Part shown: in pieces, positions 1 through 5,072 of the stretch
Layout of the letters: every line of letters starts with the position of its first letter
Position numbering within the stretch: position 1 is the stretch's first letter
Origin: Methylomarinum sp050304855
GTDB taxonomy: Bacteria; Pseudomonadota; Gammaproteobacteria; Methylococcales; Methylomonadaceae
Length of the DNA: 6,078 nt
Direction of reading: 5' to 3'
NCBI GenBank assembly: GCA_050304855.1
Contig: JBNLEI010000041.1
Coordinates: 1-6,078, forward strand
Made by a program: the position numbers and the translations under genes
Notes under the pieces: model-generated
What the model was told of the DNA's origin: nothing
The model's input: only the letters and a program-made list of their open reading frames with translations
The model's database searches: none

Positions 1-793
1 CAAAATCCCGGCCGGAAAACGTGGCGTGGACATGCGTAGCGAGGTAATAGCCGCCGGCGGCGATCGGCAGCAGGCAGAAGACAAGCAGTAATTCAAACAA
101 GTAATAACGTTGTTTAACCGAGGCTGTTTTCAGTTTGAGAAAATAAATTTCGATCAGCAGAATAAACAATGGTAGCAGCGCCGCGTTTTCTTTACTGAAT
201 ACCGCCAACAAACTACACAGTAACAGGGCAATCGTACCGACTACGGGAAGCGGTCGATCCTGGTTGAGCTGGCGGCGGATGTCGAGATAACAGATCAGCG
301 ACAGCAGCGAAAACAAGCAGGCAAGCTCGGTCATGCGCTGCACCGGGTACAGCACCGTGCTCAATTGCATCGGGTGGATCAACCACAGGGTTGGGGTTAA
401 AGCACTGACGGTCCGGATTGTGCGCGGTTGTTGTGTGCCGTCAGCCTGCAGCAGTTTTGCCGTTAGCACACCGGCCAGTAATCCGTTCAGGAGGTGGATA
501 AGCAAATTCACCGCCTTAAATGCGAATGGCTCAGAGCCGAAAAAGAAACCGTTAAGCATAAAGGAAAAAACGGAGACTGGCCGGCCGGTCGGACCGCTGG
601 TATTCCCGCTCAAGATATGCAGAGTTTCAGCAAGGCTTAGATTCCGGGGAACGGTTGGGGCGATATTGGTGACGTCATCCAGGAAAAAAGGACCGGAGAG
701 TCCCGGCCAATACAAAACGAAGATCAGCAACACCGTACAAATCATCCAAATGCAGTACTGGCGTATGGGATTATTGGTGGTGATTAAGGTCAT
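1..793 (-). CDS. GT-C/TMTC-like polytopic membrane protein, possible pilin glycosyltransferase (3' end outside the window)
   Basis: Translation of the minus strand from ATG at 793 gives 264 residues with no stop before the window edge, so the C-terminal part is missing. Residues about 13-32 form a first membrane helix. A luminal-type loop with the acidic pair D39-D40 follows (GPFFLDD), then a GRP motif at 70-72 and N81. Further hydrophobic segments lie near 90-115, 130-170, 182-219 and 230-252. The block HPMQ..TVLYPVQRM at 140-154 followed by LFSLLSLICYL, and SKE at 200-202, resemble TMTC (DUF1736) and other GT-C transferases that take sugar from a lipid carrier on the outer face of the membrane. 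Such proteins often carry C-terminal TPR repeats, which would lie outside the window. AAGGG sits 8 nt before the ATG, and an in-frame stop with no other ATG lies upstream. The place just after two pilin genes on the same strand suggests pilin O-glycosylation; that role is inferred. It could instead act on another glycan. Confidence 0.72.
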   Translation of the reverse strand, partial: MTLITTNNPIRQYCIWMICTVLLIFVLYWPGLSGPFFLDDVTNIAPTVPRNLSLAETLHILSGNTSGPTGRPVSVFSFMLNGFFFGSEPFAFKAVNLLIHLLNGLLAGVLTAKLLQADGTQQPRTIRTVSALTPTLWLIHPMQLSTVLYPVQRMTELACLFSLLSLICYLDIRRQLNQDRPLPVVGTIALLLCSLLAVFSKENAALLPLFILLIEIYFLKLKTASVKQRYYLFELLLVFCLLPIAAGGYYLATHVHATFSGRDF

Positions 794-989
794 GAGTTGC
801 ACCCTTGTTGCCTGTGGCGGTGTTATTGGGGCGAAATTTATGGATTAGGGATAAAGTTTGAAAAGCGGATGAAGCGATGCGACGAATAGTTTAATTATTT
901 ATTTGTCCGATATTTTTCGATCCGGGATATGTTGCTGATTGCTTAAATGTTGGACTGCAACAAGGACAATGGTAAATAAAAAGGTCACC

Positions 990-1026
990 GAATAAAATAA
1001 ACCGCCCCTTTTTGTGGAGGGGCGGC
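990..1026 (-). terminator. Rho-independent terminator after pilin 1
   Basis: A perfect 8-bp GC-rich stem, CCGCCCCT (1002-1009) with AGGGGCGG (1018-1025), has an 8-nt loop. On the minus strand it is followed by a T-rich tail, TTTATTTTATT (1001-991). It starts 28 nt after the stop of the pilin gene. It should end pilin transcription before the membrane protein gene, which then needs its own promoter or read-through. Confidence 0.85.
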
Positions 1027-1053
1027 AATAGAAGCGTCACGAAGTAGCGACTA

Positions 1054-1473
1054 TTAGCATAAGCCAGCGGCAAGACAGGTGCTGGATGTATCTACGTCCC
1101 AGTTGATTGAACCCATGTTTGTAGTGGGCTTAAGAACATAAGTTTTGCTATCAACATCAGCGGTACCAGTTGCTTTGATATTGTTGCCATCAAATGACAC
1201 GTCAGAAACTAAATCGCCAGCCTCAGCTCGAAGAAATAAGTCGGTGGCACCGCCAACGCGATCAGTGCTGATACAGGTGGCTAAATTTTCAATTTCTTGA
1301 TAGCACATATCAACCGCCAATTTTACCGGAGCGGTCGCCATCATCACCTCAGTAAATTTGGCTTTTTTGGTGTAGGTTTGATAAGCCGGTAGGGCGATCG
1401 CCGCTAAGATACCAATGATCGCGACCACGATCATCAATTCGATCAGCGTAAAACCCTGTTGTGATTTTTTCAT
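1054..1473 (-). CDS. pilA: Type IV pilin, PilA-type (pilin 1, promoter-distal copy)
   Basis: Structural subunit of a type IV pilus. The 139-residue precursor has a short basic leader, MKKSQQG, ending in Gly7. Prepilin peptidase would cut before Phe8 and methylate it. Glu12 is the conserved Glu5 of the mature protein, and residues 8-32 form the hydrophobic assembly helix (FTLIELMIVVAIIGIL). The globular part has two Cys pairs: C57/C67, and C133/C139 at the extreme C-terminus, which suits the C-terminal disulphide loop of PilA pilins. An in-frame TTG at 1497 would add eight residues. I chose the ATG at 1473 because AAGGTG lies 6 nt before it and the leader then has the usual length. A sigma-54-type promoter lies about 45 nt upstream and a terminator lies downstream. 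It is about 67% identical to pilin 2 over the mature region by hand count. Which of the two is the major pilin cannot be told from sequence. Confidence 0.96.
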   Translation of the reverse strand: MKKSQQGFTLIELMIVVAIIGILAAIALPAYQTYTKKAKFTEVMMATAPVKLAVDMCYQEIENLATCISTDRVGGATDLFLRAEAGDLVSDVSFDGNNIKATGTADVDSKTYVLKPTTNMGSINWDVDTSSTCLAAGLC

Positions 1474-1526
1474 TTTATTCACCTTTTTGTTGTTCAACGA
1501 GAGAAATTAACTATACATGTCAGTCC

Positions 1527-1545
1527 AAAGCACAGGTCATGCCAA
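1527..1545 (-). promoter_or_regulatory. Sigma-54 (RpoN) promoter of pilin 1
   Basis: The minus strand reads TTGGCATGACCTGTGCTTT. GG (1543-1542) and GC (1531-1530) are separated by exactly 10 nt, the required -24/-12 spacing, and TGGCATG is close to the consensus TGGCACG. The -12 block GTGCT differs by one base from TTGCT. The predicted transcription start is near 1518, giving a leader of about 45 nt. PilA genes in gammaproteobacteria are typically RpoN- and PilR-dependent, which supports the call. Confidence 0.8.
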
Positions 1546-1672
1546 AGAATATTTATAAAACAAAAATATCAGATTAAAGTAACAAGCTATTGAATTATAT
1601 TGTTTATATCTTTAATTAATTCGTTTTTTCGGTGAGCGGGATTTCTTCGGGAGCAGTGTCTCATCCACTGGC

Positions 1673-1707
1673 TGACGCCACATGACGCAAAGTGACACAT
1701 TTTGTCA
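1673..1707 (-). promoter_or_regulatory. Phased TGAC motif cluster, possible PilR-type enhancer
   Basis: Three copies of TGAC begin at 1673, 1683 and 1693 (TGACGC, TGACGC, TGACAC), spaced exactly 10 bp and so on one face of the helix. An inverted TGTCA follows at 1703-1707. On the pilin coding strand they read GTGTCA, GCGTCA, GCGTCA, similar to the (C/G)TGTC repeats described for PilR of Pseudomonas aeruginosa. They lie about 155-190 bp upstream of the predicted pilin 1 start site, where an enhancer-binding protein could act on sigma-54 polymerase. The spacing is seen directly; the protein that binds is inferred. Confidence 0.4.
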
Positions 1708-1780
1708 TTCTAATTTGGTCCGCTGCGGCTGATTGTCAAACGATACTAAGCCGGTTTACTTAGAATTGCCTTCTAGCCTA

Positions 1781-2209
1781 TCAACAAAAGCCTGCTGCCA
1801 GACAGGTGCTGTCCGGATCGATATCCCAATTGATCGAGCCTTTTCCGGTTGTGGGTGCCAAAATATAGGTTGCATTATCAACTTCGTCATTCCCGGTTGC
1901 GACGATCGTGTTGCCGCTAATAATAATGCTGGAGACCGTATCGCCCGCCGCGGCTCGGGTAAATACTTCGCTGTTGCCGCCGACATGATTGTTATCGACA
2001 CATACCGTATAGTTTTCAATTTTTTGATAGCAAATTTCTATCTCCAATTTGACGGGACCAGTAGCCATCATAACTTCAGCGAATTTGGCTTTTTTGGTAT
2101 AGGTTTGATAAGCAGGCATGGCGATGGCTGCTAAAATGCCGATGATTGCCACGACAATCATTAACTCGATTAGCGTGAAACCGTGTTGAGATGTTTTAAT
2201 GCGGTTCAT
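1781..2209 (-). CDS. pilA: Type IV pilin, PilA-type (pilin 2, upstream copy)
   Basis: Precursor of 142 residues and paralogue of pilin 1. The leader MNRIKTSQHG is three residues longer, with cleavage expected between Gly10 and Phe11. Glu15 is mature Glu5, and the assembly helix spans 11-35. Cysteines C60/C70 and C136/C142 match those of pilin 1. The mature parts are both 132 residues and align without a gap. Differences cluster in the middle and in the surface loop (about residues 67-118), while the last block (GSINWD to CLAAG.C) is nearly unchanged. There is no good Shine-Dalgarno sequence before ATG 2209 (AACAGACCCAC), so translation may be weaker than for pilin 1; no other in-frame ATG gives a normal leader. 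It has its own sigma-54-type promoter. No strong terminator follows, so some transcripts could run on into pilin 1, 307 nt away. Confidence 0.95.
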   Translation of the reverse strand: MNRIKTSQHGFTLIELMIVVAIIGILAAIAMPAYQTYTKKAKFAEVMMATGPVKLEIEICYQKIENYTVCVDNNHVGGNSEVFTRAAAGDTVSSIIISGNTIVATGNDEVDNATYILAPTTGKGSINWDIDPDSTCLAAGFC

Positions 2210-2250
2210 GTGGGTCTGTTAGCGAAAGCGGTAACTTATAATTCAAAACT

Positions 2251-2268
2251 AAGCAATTAATGTACCAA
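2251..2268 (-). promoter_or_regulatory. Sigma-54 (RpoN) promoter of pilin 2
   Basis: The minus strand reads TTGGTACATTAATTGCTT. GG (2266-2265) and GC (2254-2253) are 10 nt apart, and the -12 block TTGCT is a full consensus match; the -24 block TGGTACA differs from TGGCACG at two bases. The predicted start is near 2241, giving a leader of about 32 nt. Unlike pilin 1, no phased TGAC cluster is seen upstream. Confidence 0.8.
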
Positions 2269-2743
2269 TAGTGGCAAATAAACTGACCAGATTCCTATGG
2301 TGTTGTATATTATGAGTGTTTTTTGTCTGGAATACCCGACTCAAATAAATTGTGTATTCGCTTAATTCTGCAATACCGGTTTTGCTGACGATTTTCGTTG
2401 AAACATAGCAAATATTGTCATTCCAAATTACTCGGTAGTTTTTTATAATTTCCACGTTCCGTATAGAAATTCATCCGCCAACGCACCGCGTGGCGGTTCG
2501 CAGTAGCGTCTCGGTAGCCGTTCCCACGCGGAGCATAAGAACGATGATAGACTTTTGGGTTTCACTTTGCTAAAGAGTATCCAGGTGCACCTTGGATCTG
2601 CCGGGACCAAAAACAGCGGTAGTCCGCGTTGCAGCAACAGCGGTTGGTTACGTGACAACTTAACGTTGGGGCGGTCGTTTGGCACACCCGCATTAGTTTT
2701 TCACCGTTTCCGATTTGCGGACTGACCATCTTACCATGCTCCG
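2269..2743. other. Gene-free stretch between the pilin 2 promoter and the rpn pseudogene
   Basis: About 475 bp with no convincing gene. The first 180 bp are AT-rich and would contain any upstream control sites of pilin 2. Position 2455 onward is richer in GC and starts with a copy of a dispersed inverted-repeat element (listed separately). A short palindrome, GGTGCACC, lies near 2592-2599. Minus-strand open frames at 2249-2455 and 2443-2685 overlap the promoter or the repeat and look accidental. Confidence 0.6.
2455..2546 (+). repeat. Dispersed inverted-repeat element, copy 1
   Basis: This stretch aligns with 3605-3697: both contain AATTCATC(C/G)GCCAA, then GGTTCGCA, then AGCGTCTC, then a right end resembling TTCCCACGCGGAGCAT followed by GAACGATG. 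The right end is the inverse complement of the left end seen in copy 2; in this copy the left arm (CGTTCCGTATAGAA) has decayed. It is a non-coding, MITE- or REP-like element, not attributed to a named family. Confidence 0.6.
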
Positions 2744-3599
2744 ATGAACTGCCGCACGACCATTCCTACAAACTGTTGTTCTCGGAACCGAAATTCACCA
2801 TCGACTTATTGCGCGGTTTCGTTCATGAGCCCTGGGTCGATGGACTCGACTTTGTTACGCTGGAACCGCTCTCGCACAGCTACGTCACCGATGATCTACG
2901 CAGCTGTGAAGATGACGTGATCTGGCGGGCCAAATCCAAACGGCAGTGGATTTACGTCTATTTGCTGATTGAATTCCAATCCATTGTCGACCACTACATA
3001 GCGGTCCGACTGATGAGCTATATCGGCCTATTACTATACCAGGGCCTGATCAAAAGCAAGCAACCCCTGGCCGATAAGCGACTGCCGCCGGTATTCCCGG
3101 TGGTGTCATACAACGGCGACCGGCGCTGGTGCGCGCCTACGACCTGGAGGTATTGGACCCGTTGCAAAATCTGGTGGCCGCGATATTCCGACTGGAACTT
3201 CACTGCGCCTCGGAAGCGATTCTTGAAGTCATCGCGAATCTGATAGAATGGCTGGCAGCGCCGGAAAAAAGCCGCCTGCGGCGCAGTTTCAGCGTCTGGG
3301 TCAACCGGGTGCTGCACGCGCCGGTCGACGCTCAACAGCCGGAACCGAACGATTGAGTGGAGATTAAAACCATGTTGGCACAATGCATACCGCAGTGGAT
3401 AGGGGAAGGGGAGCTACGCAGCGAAGCTCGCGGTGAGGCTCGCTACGAAGCCCAGATCCTGCTGAAACAACTCAATATGAAATTCGGCCCGCCGCCCGAG
3501 TTGGTGGAACAAAAGGTGAACACCGCCGACAAGGCACAGATGGACGGTTGGATCGAACGCGTATTAACCGCCGAACGCCTGGAAGACCTGTTTCAATAG
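2744..3599 (+). pseudogene. Decayed Rpn/YhgA-type PD-(D/E)XK nuclease gene (putative transposase family, with DUF4351-like tail)
   Basis: This is a broken copy of the intact gene at 5073-6053 and aligns with it almost end to end. Three lesions are visible. (1) Between ATG 2744 and the conserved HSYKLLFSEP block one base is missing relative to the intact copy (12 versus 13 nt), so the start is out of frame. (2) After NGDRRW.APT a 91-bp segment is missing; the join at CCTA (3136-3139) corresponds to CCTA at 5463-5466 and 5554-5557 in the intact copy, so the loss probably occurred between short direct repeats, and it shifts the frame. (3) TTA in the intact copy is TGA here (3354-3356). There is also one extra in-frame Leu codon (GLLLYQ). 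The nuclease core with EDDVIWR and LIEFQS is still readable in frame 1, and the C-terminal part from 3129 in frame 3. The full protein cannot be made. The last part, after the stop, remains open and may be expressed alone. Confidence 0.9.
3372..3599 (+). CDS. Possible stand-alone C-terminal Rpn fragment (RpnS-like) inside the pseudogene
   Basis: An ATG at 3372 lies 9 nt after GGAG (3359-3362) and opens a 75-residue frame, MLAQCIPQWIGEGEL..., running to TAG at 3597-3599. It lies just after the nonsense codon (3354-3356), so it is untouched by all three lesions upstream. It contains a short SEAR/GEAR/YEA repeat and the DUF4351-like end (LLKQLNMKFGPPPE to RLEDLFQ). In Escherichia coli Rpn loci, a small C-terminal protein translated from within the gene antagonises the full nuclease. 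That this fragment is made and has such a role is inferred; it may simply be leftover sequence. Confidence 0.35.
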   Translation: MLAQCIPQWIGEGELRSEARGEARYEAQILLKQLNMKFGPPPELVEQKVNTADKAQMDGWIERVLTAERLEDLFQ

Positions 3600-3604
3600 G
3601 CCCG

Positions 3605-3697
3605 ATGCTCCACATGGGAATTCATCGGCCAAAGGTTCGCATTGCGGGAAACAGGAGCGTCTCCGAAGGCGTTTTCCCGTGGAGCATTGGAACGATG
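3605..3697 (+). repeat. Dispersed inverted-repeat element, copy 2
   Basis: The element has terminal inverted repeats TGCTCCACATGGGAA (3606-3620) and TTCCCGTGGAGCA (3674-3686) and ends in GGAACGATG. It shares its order of blocks with 2455-2546. It begins 6 bp after the pseudogene stop codon. Because of the inverted arms it could also fold as an RNA hairpin, but no T-run follows, so I do not call it a terminator. Confidence 0.65.
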
Positions 3698-3880
3698 TGC
3701 TCTCGAAGGGAACCAAGGATTACAAAAAACCGATGTTTGATGTGTGAACACTATACCTGACCGGATTGATGTCTTACAATTGTGGCATTCGGTGAATCAC
3801 TTAATCAGTAACAACAATAATCTTCATCGAATCGGGGTTTAATTAATTATTGACAAGAGTTATCGAAAAGAGGAGGAACT

Positions 3881-4891
3881 ATGTTAAAAATTCGTTTGTT
3901 AATTACCGCTTTGACCTTGGCGGGAGTTGCGTCGGTAGCGTCGGCTTCCGACTGGCAGACATTGCCGGCTACCGCGCCGGCACCGGCGGACAATCCGACA
4001 ACCACCGAAAAAGTGGAGCTGGGCCGCATCCTGTACCATGATCCGCGTTTATCTTCCACCGGCACCGTTTCCTGCGCTTCCTGCCACAATACGATGTTGG
4101 GGGGTGAAGATAACCGGCCGGTGGCAATGGGTGTCAACGGGCAAACCGGCGGACGTAGCGCGCCGACGGTTTGGAATGCGGCATTCAATGCGGTACAGTT
4201 CTGGGACGGCCGTGCGGCCAGCCTGGAAGCACAGGCAGCGGGACCGGTGACCAACCCGATTGAAATGGGCATGAAAAGTTGGGACGATGTGGTAGCGCGT
4301 CTGCAATCAATCGAAGGTTACCAGCAATTATTTAGCAAAGCATTTGGCGCCAATTCCATTTCCAAGGATAACGCCACCAAAGCGATTGCCGCTTATGAAA
4401 GAACTTTAATTACACCCAACAGTCCTTACGACAAATATGTCAAAGGGGATAAATCCGCTTTGACTGAGCAGCAAGTCAGCGGTATGAATAAATTCGAGGA
4501 ACTTGGCTGTAAAGGCTGCCATAGCGGACCGGCGTTCAACGGCCCCGGCACTTACATGAAGTTTCCGATGTACAGTAACGGCTATTTTGAAGCGCAATAT
4601 AAATTCAGCGCTGATAAAGGGCGCTTCGAAGCGACGGGCAACAGAGCTGATGAACATTTATGGAAAGTTCCCACGTTGCGCAATATAGCTTTGACCGCTC
4701 CTTATTTTCACAACGGATCGGTTAAAACACTGGATACCGCTGTCAAACTGATGGCAAAATTGCAGCTCAACAAGGAATTATCCGATCAGGAGATTGCCGA
4801 TATCGTCGCATTCCTGAATGCCTTGACCGGCGAATTCCCCAAGCAAGCGATGCCTTCATTGCCGGGCACACCGGGAACTACTTTTAACTAA
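3881..4891 (+). CDS. Periplasmic di-haem cytochrome c peroxidase family protein (CcpA/MauG superfamily)
   Basis: A 336-residue protein of usual family length. Residues 1-22 form a Sec signal peptide ending ASA, so it acts in the periplasm. Two c-type haem sites are present: CASCH (C65, C68, H69) and CKGCH (C210, C213, H214). Family marks include FWDGRA with W108, the Trp between the haems, and E128 in the P.EMG block at the position of catalytic Glu114 of Pseudomonas CcpA. Also present are KVPTLRN (262-268), APYFHNGS (273-280) and M291, a likely axial Met of the second haem. The members reduce H2O2 to water with electrons from small cytochromes, or oxidise other substrates. The distal His of classical enzymes (His71 of Pseudomonas) falls on Val85 here, so the function may differ. 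The start is clear: AGGAGG lies 4 nt before the ATG. The gene stands alone, with no operon partner in the window, between two rpn copies. I saw no confident promoter in 3700-3870. Confidence 0.95.
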   Translation: MLKIRLLITALTLAGVASVASASDWQTLPATAPAPADNPTTTEKVELGRILYHDPRLSSTGTVSCASCHNTMLGGEDNRPVAMGVNGQTGGRSAPTVWNAAFNAVQFWDGRAASLEAQAAGPVTNPIEMGMKSWDDVVARLQSIEGYQQLFSKAFGANSISKDNATKAIAAYERTLITPNSPYDKYVKGDKSALTEQQVSGMNKFEELGCKGCHSGPAFNGPGTYMKFPMYSNGYFEAQYKFSADKGRFEATGNRADEHLWKVPTLRNIALTAPYFHNGSVKTLDTAVKLMAKLQLNKELSDQEIADIVAFLNALTGEFPKQAMPSLPGTPGTTFN

Positions 4892-4898
4892 TGTGTAG

Positions 4899-4927
4899 GT
4901 TGGGTTGCATGCTGTTCGCAACCCAAC
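4899..4927 (+). repeat. Perfect 10-bp inverted repeat after the peroxidase gene
   Basis: GTTGGGTTGC (4899-4908) pairs perfectly with GCAACCCAAC (4918-4927) across a 9-nt loop, starting 7 nt after the peroxidase stop codon. It could stabilise or end the mRNA, but there is no T-run after it. The GTAGGTTGGGTTGC wording resembles a repeat I have seen dispersed between genes in many bacteria, so it may be a mobile repeat and not a dedicated terminator. Confidence 0.6.
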
Positions 4928-4952
4928 GTCCTGCCGCATTGAGAAAACAAAG

Positions 4953-4989
4953 AGGCCACAGAGCATAGTAAGAAAAAGCTCTGCGGCCT
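4953..4989. repeat. Second hairpin after the peroxidase gene
   Basis: AGGCCACAGAGC (4953-4964) pairs with GCTCTGCGGCCT (4978-4989), 12 bp with one mismatch, across a 13-nt loop. Only TTATC follows on the plus strand. On the minus strand the stem is followed by a T-rich stretch (CTTTGTTTTCTC), so it is terminator-like in that direction, though no minus-strand gene ends here. Confidence 0.5.
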
Positions 4990-5072
4990 TATCAAATGCA
5001 CGCCATATCACTGCAAATTGGCTATCAGGCGGTTCTTACTAATTTATGTATGGATCATGTTACCATTTCCTC

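Noticed and set aside
333..848. Plus-strand open frame of 171 codons
   Set aside because: It lies opposite the membrane protein gene, whose translation shows clear helices and family motifs; the plus-strand product has no recognisable domain and runs past the other gene's start.
891..1073. Short minus-strand frame of 60 codons
   Set aside because: It covers the terminator and the end of the pilin gene, with no ribosome site or recognisable content.
1474..1497. Longer pilin 1 start at an in-frame TTG (1497)
   Set aside because: It would cover the AAGGTG ribosome site and give an odd leader; ATG 1473 gives a normal 7-residue leader.
1693..1707. TGACA-TGTCA hairpin as terminator of pilin 2
   Set aside because: The stem is only 5 bp and no T-run follows on the minus strand; it fits better as part of the phased TGAC cluster.
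1733..2134. Open frames at 1733-2134 (+) and 1756-2019 (-)
   Set aside because: Shadows of pilin 2 in other frames with no family features.
2249..2685. Two minus-strand frames of 68 and 80 codons
   Set aside because: The first overlaps the sigma-54 promoter; the second reads through the inverted-repeat element, a common source of false small proteins.
3018..3383. Minus-strand frame of 121 codons in the rpn pseudogene
   Set aside because: It is antisense to sequence that aligns with the intact rpn protein in the forward direction.
3779..3800. Sigma-54-like TGGCAT before the peroxidase gene
   Set aside because: The position 10 nt after GG reads AT, not the required GC, so it is not a sigma-54 promoter; TTGTGG with TAATCA 16 nt on is too weak to call as a sigma-70 site.
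5046..5072. Upstream ATG start for the intact rpn gene
   Set aside because: The nine added residues do not match the family start, this ATG has no counterpart in the decayed copy, and no ribosome site precedes it.
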